DNA from: an uncultured Bacilli bacterium
Lineage (GTDB): Bacteria; Bacillota_I; Bacilli_A; RF39; UBA660
Assembly (NCBI GenBank): GCA_947623705.1
Contig: CANQHT010000006.1
Location: 1 to 25,158, forward strand
Length of the DNA: 25,158 nt
Direction: 5' to 3'
The translations under genes were made by a program, and so were the position numbers. Numbering within the stretch: the first letter of the stretch is position 1; each line of letters starts with the position of its first letter. Positions 14,948-23,197 of the stretch are shown one piece after another. Under the pieces are notes generated by a model. It searched no databases, had not been told where the DNA came from, and worked only from the letters and a program-made list of their open reading frames with translations.

Positions 14948-16225
14948 ATGAAAATAAATAATTATAAAAAAAGAATTATGGATGATAAGATTAACGAATA
15001 TTTAAAGTTATTCGGGGCAATATGCATTGAAGGACCAAAGTATTGTGGTAAAACTTGGGCCGGTAGATATCACGCTAATAGTGAAACTTTATTACATTCA
15101 ACAACTGGGGAATCTTCTAATCAAGTTGAACTCGCAAAAATATCGCCAAAGATTATCTTAGAAGGTGAAAAACCAAAATTAATTGATGAATGGCAAGAAG
15201 CTACAAATTTATGGGATGAAATTAGAACCGATGTTGATAAAAGTGGTTTAAAAGGACAATATATTTTAACCGGTTCATCTACTCCTAATAGAAAAGGTAT
15301 TTCACATAGTGGGGCCGGAAGATTTGGTAAAATTCATCTTCGAACAATGTCTTTATATGAATCAGGAGATTCCAGTGGTTTAGTTTCACTAAAAGATATC
15401 TGTGAAGGAAAAGATATATCAGTTTTAACAGGAGATGTTGATTTACGCAAACTAATTTATTTAGTTATAAGAGGGGGCTTTCCAGGTTATATAAATTATA
15501 CTTCGGAAGAGGCTAAAAAGGCGGTTAAAGAATATATTGACTTAATTATTGATGATGATTTATATCGTTTAGATGGTGTTAATAGAGATAAACATAAAGT
15601 AAAATTATTACTTAAATCTTTAGCAAGAAATGAAAGTACAACGGTAACAAATAAAACATTAATTAATGATATTAAAGAAACTGATAATGCCGATATTGAT
15701 AAAGATACTTTAGCCAGTTATATAAATGCTTTAGATAAATTATTTTTATTAGATAATGATGAACCATTTAGTACCAATATCCGTTCTTCGGTAAGAGTAA
15801 AACAAAATGAAAAAAGACATTTTGCCGATCCATCTATTGCTTGTGCTCTATTAAATGTTACCGAAGAAAAATTATTAAATGATTTAGAAACATTTGGGTT
15901 TTTATTTGAAGCAATGGTGGAAAGAGATTTAAAAATATATGCCGATTCTTTTGATGCTAAAAACTTTCATTATCAAGATTATCAAAATAGAGAAGTTGAC
16001 CATATAATTGAACTTGAAAATGGTAATTGGTGTTGTTTTGAAATTAAACTAGGTGCAAATGAAATTGAAAATGCGGCGAAGAATTTAATTCAGTTAAAAA
16101 ATTCTATCAAAGAAGAAAAAGGCAAAGAGCCGGCAGTATTATGTGTTATATGTGGTTTATCTAATGCAGCTTATAAAAGACCAGATGGGGTTTATGTTGT
16201 ACCTATAACGGCTTTAAAAAATTAA
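14948..16225 (+). CDS. AAA_14 / DUF4143 ATPase with nuclease-like C-domain
   Basis: The 425-residue product belongs to the widespread family of predicted ATPases joined to DUF4143. The P-loop GPKYCGKT is at 29-36 and Walker B LIDEWQEA at about 78-85. GRFGKIHLRTMSLYESG and RGGFPGYI are typical family blocks. The C-terminal DUF4143 part has an endonuclease-like pattern E321...EVDHI (D351)...FEIK (E365, K367), matching PD-(D/E)xK folds, though activity in this family is unproven to my knowledge. I start at ATG 14948 because GGGTGA lies just upstream; TTG at 14936 is less likely. It is monocistronic with an iteron-covered promoter. These genes are often patchily distributed, suggesting transfer. 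Confidence 0.88.
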   Translation: MKINNYKKRIMDDKINEYLKLFGAICIEGPKYCGKTWAGRYHANSETLLHSTTGESSNQVELAKISPKIILEGEKPKLIDEWQEATNLWDEIRTDVDKSGLKGQYILTGSSTPNRKGISHSGAGRFGKIHLRTMSLYESGDSSGLVSLKDICEGKDISVLTGDVDLRKLIYLVIRGGFPGYINYTSEEAKKAVKEYIDLIIDDDLYRLDGVNRDKHKVKLLLKSLARNESTTVTNKTLINDIKETDNADIDKDTLASYINALDKLFLLDNDEPFSTNIRSSVRVKQNEKRHFADPSIACALLNVTEEKLLNDLETFGFLFEAMVERDLKIYADSFDAKNFHYQDYQNREVDHIIELENGNWCCFEIKLGANEIENAAKNLIQLKNSIKEEKGKEPAVLCVICGLSNAAYKRPDGVYVVPITALKN

Positions 16226-16238
16226 TAATTACTTATTG

Positions 16239-16272
16239 GAAAGAATTTATAAAAAATTTTCTTTCTTTTTTT
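16239..16272 (+). terminator. Terminator after the DUF4143 gene
   Basis: GAAAGAA (16239-16245) pairs with TTCTTTC (16259-16265) around a 13-base AT-only loop, followed by seven T residues (16266-16272). The stem is short but the T run is good. Confidence 0.65.
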
Positions 16273-16293
16273 CTACCTTATTTATGATTTATA

Positions 16294-16302
16294 TGTTAAA
16301 AT
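16294..16302 (+). promoter_or_regulatory. Extended -10 promoter of parA-parB
   Basis: TGTTAAAAT is an extended -10 element about 40 bases before the parA start. The -35 is unclear. AGAGGTG (16331-16337) is the ribosome binding site. Confidence 0.5.
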
Positions 16303-16342
16303 ATTATTGCAATGAATTAAAGAAGTATTAAGAGGTGTGTTT

Positions 16343-17128
16343 ATGGCAAAAGTTATTTCATTAGTTAATCAAAAGGGTGGGGTTGGTAAAACAACGACAA
16401 GTATTAATTTAGCTGCGGCCTTAGGTAAAGAAGATAAAAAAGTATTATTAATAGATTTAGACCCTCAAAGTAATGCCACAACCGGATTAGGTTTAAATTC
16501 TAATGATTTTGAACACGATATTTATGAAGTAATTATTGGTAGTTGTGATATAGAAGAAGCAATAATTAAAACCAAGTTTGATAATTTAGCCATTATTCCT
16601 GCCACCATAAATTTAGCGGGTATAGATGTTGAGTTTGTTAAAAGAATGCTTGAAGATAAAAACTTTCATCAAAATGAACAATTAAAAAATGCCATTAATA
16701 AAATTCGCGATATATTTGATTTTATCATTATAGATTGTCAACCATCTTTAGGACTTGGAACAATGAATGCTTTAGTAGCGAGTGATTCCGTAATAATTCC
16801 GGTGCAATGTGAATTCTTTGCTCTTGATGGAATTGCCCAATTATTAAATTCTATTATTATGGTTCAATCTAGTATGAATCCGAAACTTCGGATTGAAGGA
16901 GTCTTACTAACAATGCTAGATGGGAGAACTAACATTGGTCTAGAAGTTATTGAAGAAATTCGGAAATATTTTGAAAATAAAGTATTTAATACCATTATTC
17001 CAAGACTAGTTAGATTAGTTGAAGCCCCATCTCATGGAAAACCAATTAATGAATATGATCCAACAAGTCGGGCTACGGAAGCCTATCACAATTTAGCAAA
17101 GGAAGTGATTGAAAGAAATGGAGACTAA
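16343..17128 (+). CDS. parA: Chromosome-partition ATPase ParA/Soj
   Basis: ParA/Soj is a nucleoid-binding ATPase that works with ParB in origin segregation and, in Bacillus, controls DnaA. The 261-residue product begins MAKVISLVNQKGGVGKTT: the deviant Walker A KGGVGKT is at residues 11-17 with the signature lysine. LLIDLDPQSNATTG and FIIIDCQPSLG are the other nucleotide-site motifs. I chose ATG 16343; a GTG six bases upstream lies within the Shine-Dalgarno. It overlaps parB, and the downstream genes match the origin-proximal cluster of Bacilli, so this is a chromosomal not a plasmid pair. Confidence 0.95.
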   Translation: MAKVISLVNQKGGVGKTTTSINLAAALGKEDKKVLLIDLDPQSNATTGLGLNSNDFEHDIYEVIIGSCDIEEAIIKTKFDNLAIIPATINLAGIDVEFVKRMLEDKNFHQNEQLKNAINKIRDIFDFIIIDCQPSLGLGTMNALVASDSVIIPVQCEFFALDGIAQLLNSIIMVQSSMNPKLRIEGVLLTMLDGRTNIGLEVIEEIRKYFENKVFNTIIPRLVRLVEAPSHGKPINEYDPTSRATEAYHNLAKEVIERNGD

Positions 17129-18002
17129 AAAGAAGGCCTTAGGTAAAGGATTAGAACAATTATTTACTAATAATAATGTCATTGATTTTGATAATTTTGA
17201 AAAAGAAATTGTTAAAGAAAATAAAAATGATGTTGTTATGCTTAAATTAGATGAAATAAGAAGTAATCCTTACCAACCAAGAAAAACATTTAATGAAGAA
17301 AGTTTAAAGGAACTAGCGACATCCATTAAAGAATATGGTGTTGTGCAACCAGTTATTGTTAAAAAAAGCATTAAAGGTTATGAACTTATTGCGGGTGAAC
17401 GTCGTTGTAAAGCATCAAGATTAGCTGGTTTAGAAGAAATTCCCGCCATTATCAAAGATTTTACGGATCAAGAAATGATGGAGATAGCCTTAATTGAAAA
17501 TATTCAAAGAGAAGATTTAAACCCAATAGATGAAGCCAAAAGTATCTTTAATATTATTAATTTAAGAGGACTTACTCAAGAAGAATTTGCCAATAAATTT
17601 GGGAAAAGTAGAAGTTATATAACCAATCTTTTAGGACTTTTAAAATTACCAGAAAATATTCAAAAGATGGTTATTAACAAAGAATTATCTGCTAGTCATG
17701 CCAGAGTATTAAGTAAATTAGATAATCCTGACCAAATCAATTCTTTAGCGGAAAAAATTCTTAAAGAAAACTTAAATGTTCGAGAAATTGAAGCTTTAGT
17801 TAATAAAGATGATGTAACTAAAAGAAGAGCTATGCCTAAAATTGCTCAAGATCCTAAATTAAATATTTATGAAAATTTAATTAGTGATAAAATAGGGAAT
17901 AAAGTAAAAATTAGTAAGAATAAAATAGAAATTTCTTATGATTCAGTTAAAGATTTAGAAAGAATTATGGAAATATTAAATATTAAAATAGAAGAGGAAT
18001 AA
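17118..18002 (+). CDS. parB: Chromosome-partition protein ParB/Spo0J
   Basis: ParB is a CTP-dependent clamp that loads at parS sites and recruits ParA and SMC. The 294-residue product shows the N-terminal motif KALGKGLEQLF, the ParB/Srx nuclease-like fold LDEIRSNPYQPRKTF, the CTP-site motif GERRCKASRL, ALIENIQREDLNPIDEA, and the helix-turn-helix EEFANKFGKSRSYITNLL. The second Arg-box position usually Tyr/Trp is Cys here. I chose ATG 17118, which overlaps the parA end by 11 bases; TTG 17109 with AAGGAAGTGA directly before it is a real alternative adding MKE. No parS match was seen in the window. Confidence 0.94.
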   Translation: METKKKALGKGLEQLFTNNNVIDFDNFEKEIVKENKNDVVMLKLDEIRSNPYQPRKTFNEESLKELATSIKEYGVVQPVIVKKSIKGYELIAGERRCKASRLAGLEEIPAIIKDFTDQEMMEIALIENIQREDLNPIDEAKSIFNIINLRGLTQEEFANKFGKSRSYITNLLGLLKLPENIQKMVINKELSASHARVLSKLDNPDQINSLAEKILKENLNVREIEALVNKDDVTKRRAMPKIAQDPKLNIYENLISDKIGNKVKISKNKIEISYDSVKDLERIMEILNIKIEEE

Positions 18003-18004
18003 TA

Positions 18005-18211
18005 GTGGATAAAACTTTTAATTTAAATGACCAAGTTATTATGCGAAAAAATCACGCTTGTGGGACAAACTTATGGACAATTACCCGGGTTGGTGTCGAT
18101 GTTAAAATAAAGTGTAATAATTGTGGAAGAGAAATTATGATGGATAGATTAGAATTTCAAAAGAAATTAAAGAAGGTGCTAGAAAATGCGAAGATTAAAG
18201 AGAAAGAGTAG
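18005..18211 (+). CDS. yyzM: DUF951 family zinc-ribbon-like protein (YyzM type)
   Basis: The 68-residue product is a DUF951 protein, of unknown function but conserved in Firmicutes beside parB and ychF. It has the typical VIMRKNHACGTNLWTITRVG and a CNNCGR knuckle; the first cysteine (HACG) and the CxxC pair could bind metal. Translation starts at GTG with GAGGA 7 bases upstream, 2 bases after the parB stop. The end overlaps the AbgT gene by 26 bases. B. subtilis has yyzM at the same place before yyaF. Confidence 0.9.
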   Translation: MDKTFNLNDQVIMRKNHACGTNLWTITRVGVDVKIKCNNCGREIMMDRLEFQKKLKKVLENAKIKEKE

Positions 18212-19727
18212 ACAAAAACTTCATCCCTTAATGACTTATGTTTTACTAATTGTAGTAACCATAACTTTAAGTGGTATTTTACAACTTCTTGATGCTCAAG
18301 CAACTTTTTATCGAGTTAATAATGTAACATTAGATTTAATACCCGATATTGAAGTAGTTAAATCATTATTTAATTTAAGTGGGATAAAATATATTTTTAC
18401 AAATACAGTATCCAACTTTGCTAGTTTTACAGTCTTATCAAATTTAATAATTTTACTTATGGGTATAAGTATTATGGATAAAAGTGGTTTCTTACAAACG
18501 GCGATTACTTTAACAACAAAAAAATTAAAGAAAACTACGGTAACATTCTTCTTTGTATTAATTTGTGTTTTATCAAGTATTTTTGGGGATTTATCTTATT
18601 TAATCTTTATTCCTTTAGGAGCCTTATTATTTTATTATGGTAAGAGAAACCCGGCGATTGGTATTATTACTTCTTTTGCAGCCCTTTCTTGTGGAAGTGG
18701 TATCAATATAATATTTACTAGTATTGATTCTAATTTAATTAATTATACTTCTTTAGCAGCTTCTACTTTAAATAATGGTTATACAATAACGCATACAAGT
18801 GCTATGTTAATTATGACTGTGGCTGTTATCTTAGTTTCATATATCATAACATTTGTTACCGAAAATATCATTGTACGAAAATTACCCAAATATGAATTTA
18901 CGGAAAGTGAACTCGAAGAAGACATTGTTACTAAGGGTGAGAAAAAAGGTATGCTTTATGCTTGCAGTAGTGCCTTTGTATACTTAATTATCTTCATATA
19001 TAGTATTATTCCTGGTCTACCTTTAAGTGGGGCCTTACTTGATAATACGCAAACTTATTATATTGATAAATTATTTAGTGTTAATTCCTTCTTTAGTAAT
19101 GGTTTTGTCTTTGTTGTTACTATGTTATTTATCATTTTAGGTTTATTTTATGGAATTGGTGTTAAAACAATTAAAAATCATCACGATTTCTGTGATAATT
19201 TAGGTCATTCTTTAGATGGTATTGGTAATATGTTAGTAATGATTTTCTTAGCCTCTGCCTTTATTAGTATCTTTAAACAAACTAATATTGGTAATGTTGT
19301 AGTATCATTTATTGGAAGCATTATTGCTAACTCATCTTTTGGGGGTCTACCTTTAATTATTTTAGTCTTTGTGGGTGTGGCTATTGCTACTTTATTTGTT
19401 CCATCAAGTACCATTAAGTGGTATATCTTATCTTCATCTATTGTTCCTGTTTTAATGAAAGCCGAAATTTCTCCAGAATTTGCTCAAACCATCTTTAGAT
19501 TTGCGGAAGTTACAACATTGAATATTACTCCTCTTTTAGCGTACTTCATTGTTTATTTAGCCTTTTTAGAGAAATATAATCAAGGCGAAGAAAAGATTAG
19601 ATTAACCGATTCCATTAAATATCAATTACCATATACTATGTTAATCGGGGCATCTTTACTTATATTAATTATTGTTTGGTATATTATTGGTATACCTTTG
19701 GGAATTCATTCTTTCCCAACTATTTAG
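18186..19727 (+). CDS. AbgT-family membrane transporter
   Basis: The 513-residue polytopic membrane protein matches the AbgT family (p-aminobenzoyl-glutamate importers such as E. coli AbgT and antimetabolite exporters such as MtrF/YdaH), whose members are about 500 residues. After a basic N-terminus, TM1 begins at about 15 (LMTYVLLIVVTITLSGIL). The key C-terminal block is VPSSTIKWYILSSSIVPVLMKAEISPEFAQ, equivalent to the conserved helical hairpin region, then TTLNITPLLAYF. AAGGTG is 7 bases before the ATG. It sits between DUF951 and ychF, where B. subtilis has none. The substrate and direction cannot be told from sequence. Confidence 0.8.
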   Translation: MRRLKRKSRQKLHPLMTYVLLIVVTITLSGILQLLDAQATFYRVNNVTLDLIPDIEVVKSLFNLSGIKYIFTNTVSNFASFTVLSNLIILLMGISIMDKSGFLQTAITLTTKKLKKTTVTFFFVLICVLSSIFGDLSYLIFIPLGALLFYYGKRNPAIGIITSFAALSCGSGINIIFTSIDSNLINYTSLAASTLNNGYTITHTSAMLIMTVAVILVSYIITFVTENIIVRKLPKYEFTESELEEDIVTKGEKKGMLYACSSAFVYLIIFIYSIIPGLPLSGALLDNTQTYYIDKLFSVNSFFSNGFVFVVTMLFIILGLFYGIGVKTIKNHHDFCDNLGHSLDGIGNMLVMIFLASAFISIFKQTNIGNVVVSFIGSIIANSSFGGLPLIILVFVGVAIATLFVPSSTIKWYILSSSIVPVLMKAEISPEFAQTIFRFAEVTTLNITPLLAYFIVYLAFLEKYNQGEEKIRLTDSIKYQLPYTMLIGASLLILIIVWYIIGIPLGIHSFPTI

Positions 19728-19738
19728 GAGGTTTATTT

Positions 19739-20839
19739 ATGGGTTTACAAGCAGGAATTGTGGGATTACCTAATGTTGGAAAGTCAACTTTATTTAATGC
19801 CATTACGAAAAAGCATATTTTAGCAGCTAATTATCCTTTTGCCACGATTGAACCAAATGTGGGAGTGGTTACGGTACCAGATACAAGACTAGATTATTTA
19901 GTTAGTTTATATAATCCCAAAAGTATTGTCCCAACAACTTTTGAATTTATTGATATTGCCGGTTTAGTAAGTGGGGCATCTAAAGGCGAAGGTTTAGGAA
20001 ATAAATTTTTATCGCATATAAGAGAAGTTGATGCCATTGTCCATGTGGTAAGATGCTTTGATGATGAAAATATTACCCATGTTGAAGGTAAATGTGATCC
20101 CATCAGGGATATCGAAATTATTAATACCGAACTTACTTTAGCGGATCTAGAAATTTGTTTAAATCGGATTGGTAAAATTGAAAAAAAGGCGGAAACTACT
20201 AAAGATAAAGAAGCTTTAAAGGAAGTCAGTGTTTTAAAAAGAATTCAAACCGCTTTAGAAAAAAGTGTGCCCATTAGATTATTAGATTTTGATAAAGATG
20301 AAGCCTTAATAATTAAGAATTTTAATTTTATTACGGCCAAAAAGGTTATCTATGTAGCGAATGTTGATGAAGTGTCAGCATCTGTTGGGGATAATGATTA
20401 TTCTTTAAAATTAAAAGAATATGCCGATAAGGAAGAAGCAAGTGTCGTTGTTATGTGTGCAAAACTCGAAAGTGAACTAGCGGATTACAATGAAGAAGAT
20501 AAACAAACTTTCTTAAAAGATGTGGGAATTTCATCAAGTGGGTTAGATAAATTAATCTTTGCAACTTATGATTTACTAGGACTTGCCACTTTCTTTACTT
20601 GTGGGTCTGATGAATGTCGGGCTTGGACTTTTAAAAAAGGTATGAAAGCACCCGAATGTGCCGGAATAATCCATAGTGATTTTGAAAAAGGGTTCATTAA
20701 AGCCGAAGTTATGAGTTTTGATGATTTAAGAAATGCCGGTAATGAATTAAAAGTTCGTGAAAATGGTAAGTTAAGACTTGAAGGTAAAGATTATCAAGTC
20801 TTAGATGGTGATATTTGTTATTTTAGATTTAATGTTTAA
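19739..20839 (+). CDS. ychF: Ribosome-binding ATPase YchF (EngD/OLA1 family)
   Basis: YchF is a universally conserved Obg-type P-loop protein that binds ribosomes and prefers ATP over GTP. The 366-residue product has G1 GLPNVGKST at 9-17, G3 DIAGLVSGASKGEGLGNKFL, and the altered G4 NVDE in place of NKxD, the change linked to ATP specificity. A TGS domain forms the C-terminus (FFTCGSDECRAW...GDICYFRFNV). I chose ATG 19739 because AGGAGG stands 7 bases upstream, overlapping the stop of the transporter gene. Length and content are normal. Confidence 0.96.
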   Translation: MGLQAGIVGLPNVGKSTLFNAITKKHILAANYPFATIEPNVGVVTVPDTRLDYLVSLYNPKSIVPTTFEFIDIAGLVSGASKGEGLGNKFLSHIREVDAIVHVVRCFDDENITHVEGKCDPIRDIEIINTELTLADLEICLNRIGKIEKKAETTKDKEALKEVSVLKRIQTALEKSVPIRLLDFDKDEALIIKNFNFITAKKVIYVANVDEVSASVGDNDYSLKLKEYADKEEASVVVMCAKLESELADYNEEDKQTFLKDVGISSSGLDKLIFATYDLLGLATFFTCGSDECRAWTFKKGMKAPECAGIIHSDFEKGFIKAEVMSFDDLRNAGNELKVRENGKLRLEGKDYQVLDGDICYFRFNV

Positions 20840-20846
20840 TAATTGT

Positions 20847-20871
20847 AAAGTTCTTTTTAAAGAACTTTTTT
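20847..20871 (+). terminator. Terminator after ychF
   Basis: AAAGTTCTTT (20847-20856) and AAAGAACTTT (20859-20868) pair with a tight AT loop, followed by T residues to 20871. It ends the parA-ychF transcript. Confidence 0.8.
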
Positions 20872-20886
20872 AGTTAGGATTAACAA

Positions 20887-20895
20887 TGGTATAAT
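20887..20895 (+). promoter_or_regulatory. Extended -10 promoter of the 20919 gene
   Basis: TGGTATAAT is a perfect extended -10, 23 bases before the start codon, with GGAGG (20904-20908) as ribosome binding site. No convincing -35. Confidence 0.6.
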
Positions 20896-20918
20896 TAATT
20901 ATATGGAGGCATTTAAGT

Positions 20919-22037
20919 ATGGAAAAATATAAATTTAATGCTACAGAATTACATACAAAAATGATTAGTGCTAGAGAATTATTAAATAAAGATTTAACAA
21001 GTCAAGAGCGAGAAAAGGTGGAAATGTCTTTGCTAGCTTATATAAATTTGTTAAATACTACTGTAAATGTTAATTTAAATAATTTTTTAGATAAAATAAC
21101 TAAAGGTAAATATTCCCAAAGACAATATAATAAAGCTGAATGTCTTACTAGTACTGTAAATGAAATTTTAGTACAAAAAATAGATTATACTACAGAAGAA
21201 TATTTACATTTTTTATTAAAGTTAGTTGATAATATTGCAACTCCTTATTTAGAAAGTTCTAGTTATGAAAAGTTAAATGTATCTGATGACCAAATGTTAG
21301 AGGTATCTAATTCTTTTTTTAATTATTTAAATGATGCTGAATTAAAACAATATTATAACAAAATAGTATTAAGACCAAATGCAATTGCGATTACTTCTTT
21401 AATTCGTTTAGGAAATGAAAATTTTAAAGGAGTTTGTAATTATGATTATCTAAATAGTGAACCTTATATAACAGTTATTAAACAAAATGATATTAATGAT
21501 TTATATATCTTAAGTCATGAAATGATTCATGGTATTGATTTTTTAATGAAACCTAAATTATATAGTGAAACCCATTATGGTTTTCATGAAACAGTTACTT
21601 ATGCTTTTGAATATTTAATAGCTGACTATTTAGAAAAACAAGGTTATGAAAAAAATGAAATAGACAAATTAAGAAATGAAAAAGTAAATTATATATGTGG
21701 TTTAGCATATCAAATTCAAATGCAAATTAAACATAAATTAAGAGCAAAAGGTATAGATATTAAAAATGGTTACGATATTAGTGATATTAAACAAATACTA
21801 GATGTTGATTTAATGAAAAATTTGTTGGAGGTGCAATCTGGTATCATGGCATATGGTTTTTATGAACAAATACTAATAGATAAAAATTCGGGATTAGATA
21901 ATCTTAAAAGGTTTATGAAGTCTAATATTAGTAAAGATAAAACACCAGATTTTTCTTCTTTTGATTTAAGTAATGATAAATTATTAAGTTTAAGTGAAAC
22001 GTTTAAAAAAGAAGCAACTGAGGTAAAACATAAGTAA
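20919..22037 (+). CDS. Putative cytoplasmic M3-like (gluzincin) metallopeptidase
   Basis: The 372-residue product carries LSHEMIHGIDF (H200, E201, H204) and, about 20 residues later, FHETVTYAFEYL (H223, E224, E231). This layout resembles the catalytic core of M3/oligoendopeptidase F enzymes, HExGH plus a following ExxxxFxE helix. GIMAYGFYEQ near 315 may equal their C-terminal Tyr-rich segment. It is shorter than oligoendopeptidase F (about 600) and lacks the glycine of HExGH, so it is a diverged or minimal relative. There is no signal peptide. It has its own promoter and interrupts the common ychF-rpsF linkage. Substrate unknown. Confidence 0.72.
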   Translation: MEKYKFNATELHTKMISARELLNKDLTSQEREKVEMSLLAYINLLNTTVNVNLNNFLDKITKGKYSQRQYNKAECLTSTVNEILVQKIDYTTEEYLHFLLKLVDNIATPYLESSSYEKLNVSDDQMLEVSNSFFNYLNDAELKQYYNKIVLRPNAIAITSLIRLGNENFKGVCNYDYLNSEPYITVIKQNDINDLYILSHEMIHGIDFLMKPKLYSETHYGFHETVTYAFEYLIADYLEKQGYEKNEIDKLRNEKVNYICGLAYQIQMQIKHKLRAKGIDIKNGYDISDIKQILDVDLMKNLLEVQSGIMAYGFYEQILIDKNSGLDNLKRFMKSNISKDKTPDFSSFDLSNDKLLSLSETFKKEATEVKHK

Positions 22038-22081
22038 TAAAACTTGTTAATTTAACATAAAAATTTATAGGTCACTTGCTA

Positions 22082-22110
22082 TTTACATTTAAGATAAACT
22101 TTGGTATACT
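22082..22110 (+). promoter_or_regulatory. Promoter of rpsF-ssb-rpsR
   Basis: TTTACA (22082-22087), exactly 17 bases, then TATACT (22105-22110) preceded by TGG, so both a -35 and an extended -10. Transcription should begin near 22117, giving a leader of about 60 bases. Confidence 0.75.
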
Positions 22111-22117
22111 AATACAC

Positions 22118-22175
22118 GAGTAAATTTATTACTCCTTGCTTATATTTTAAGCCGAAAAGACCATAAGGAGGTGGA
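22118..22175 (+). ncRNA. Probable S6:S18 autoregulatory leader of rpsF
   Basis: CTCCTT (22132-22137) can pair with AAGGAG (22165-22170), the Shine-Dalgarno of rpsF. Within that stem lies a hairpin GCTTA/TAAGC (22138-22142, 22148-22152) followed by CCG (22152-22154) and an A-rich asymmetric loop. A CCG-bearing hairpin that hides the rpsF start is the known S6:S18-binding motif of bacterial rpsF leaders. A competing hairpin GAGTAA/TTACTC (22118-22123, 22129-22134) would free the Shine-Dalgarno. The structural match is by eye only. Confidence 0.6.
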
Positions 22176-22178
22176 ATG

Positions 22179-22469
22179 ATGACTAAATATGAAATTATGT
22201 TTATTGTTAAATCAACTTTAGATGATGCAACATTAAGTAATACAACTAAAGAAGTTCAAAAAATTATAACTGACAATAAAGGAAAAGTTATCGAATTTAA
22301 GGATATGGGTAGAAAGAAACTTGCTTATCCAATTAACAAAGAAGTAAGTGGTTTTTACTATTTAATGAATGCTGAAGCAAATCATGATGCAATCCGGGAA
22401 TTTGATCGTCGACTTCGTATTAATGAAAACATTTTAAGACATTTAATCTTAAAAAAAGAAAGTGAGTAA
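22179..22469 (+). CDS. rpsF: 30S ribosomal protein S6
   Basis: Ribosomal protein bS6 pairs with S18 on the 30S platform. The 96-residue product begins MTKYEIMFIVKSTLD and has the GRKKLAYPINKE and FDRRLRINENILRHLILK blocks. Of two tandem ATG codons I chose 22179, 7 bases after AAGGAGG (22165-22171); 22176 would be too close. It heads the rpsF-ssb-rpsR operon and is probably autoregulated through its leader. Confidence 0.97.
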   Translation: MTKYEIMFIVKSTLDDATLSNTTKEVQKIITDNKGKVIEFKDMGRKKLAYPINKEVSGFYYLMNAEANHDAIREFDRRLRINENILRHLILKKESE

Positions 22470-22472
22470 TGT

Positions 22473-22964
22473 ATGAATAAAGCGTTATTAGTGGGAAGAC
22501 TTACAAGAGATCCAGAATTAAGAACGACACCAGGCGGAATGGCTGTTACAAGATTTACAATTGCTGTTTCTAAACCATTTGTAGATAAAAATGGTGAAAG
22601 AGGTGCTGACTTTATTAATTGTTGTTCTTTTGGAAGACAAGCTGACAATATTTCAAAATATTGTAAAAAGGGTTCTTTAGTTTCAGCAGAAGGAAGAATA
22701 TCTACAAGTAGTTATGATGCTCAAGATGGTACAAAAAGATATGTTACGGAAGTAGTATGTGATAATGTTACTTTCTTAACACCAAAGAGTGCTAATGGCA
22801 GTGATAATTCTTCTACAAATAGTAGTTATGCTACTCCAAGTTATCCACAAGAAGAAATGCCTGTAAGTAATAGTATGGAAATGGAAACTGCTGATTTATC
22901 TGAAGATCCTTTCAAGAGTTTTGGTGAAGAAATTACTTTAACTAGTGATGATTTACCATTTTAA
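22473..22964 (+). CDS. ssb: Single-stranded DNA-binding protein
   Basis: SSB coats single-stranded DNA and recruits repair and replication enzymes. The 163-residue product has an OB fold at about 1-108 (MNKALLVGRLTRDPELR, FINCCSFGRQADNISKYC, YVTEVVCDNVTFL), a Ser/Asn-rich flexible linker, and the acidic partner-binding tip DDLPF at the end. It is 3 bases after rpsF and overlaps the following frame by one base. Being in the rpsF-ssb-rpsR operon marks it as the main chromosomal SSB. Confidence 0.97.
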   Translation: MNKALLVGRLTRDPELRTTPGGMAVTRFTIAVSKPFVDKNGERGADFINCCSFGRQADNISKYCKKGSLVSAEGRISTSSYDAQDGTKRYVTEVVCDNVTFLTPKSANGSDNSSTNSSYATPSYPQEEMPVSNSMEMETADLSEDPFKSFGEEITLTSDDLPF

Positions 22965-22981
22965 TGAAGGAGGAAAGAAAA

Positions 22982-23197
22982 ATGGCTGAATTTTATCGTA
23001 AAAAGAAAAAAATATGTCAAATGTGTGCTGGTAAAAGCGTTGATTATAAAGATGTTATGATTATTAACAAATATATTAATGAAAAAGGTAAAATATTACC
23101 TAGAAGAGTTACTGGTGCTTGTGCTAAACATCAAAGACATATTGCTGAACAAGTTAAATATGCAAGATATATGGCATTAATACCATATGTTAAATAA
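22982..23197 (+). CDS. rpsR: 30S ribosomal protein S18, cysteine-containing form
   Basis: Ribosomal protein bS18 binds S6 on the 30S platform. The 71-residue product has a zinc-type ligand set C12-x2-C15 and C47-x2-H50, followed by the usual QRHIAEQVKYARYMALIPYV end. I chose ATG 22982 because AAGGAGG (22967-22973) is 8 bases upstream; an upstream ATG at 22964 would overlap the ssb stop and lies before that site. The last two codons and stop are repeated twice more directly after the gene. Confidence 0.97.
   Translation: MAEFYRKKKKICQMCAGKSVDYKDVMIINKYINEKGKILPRRVTGACAKHQRHIAEQVKYARYMALIPYVK

Noticed and set aside
22043..22060. TGTTAATTTAACA inverted repeat as terminator of the metallopeptidase gene
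   Set aside because: The loop is only one base and no T run follows.
22841..22849. Perfect DnaA box TTATCCACA
   Set aside because: It is a single copy inside the ssb coding linker with no neighbouring boxes or unwinding element, so it does not indicate an origin.
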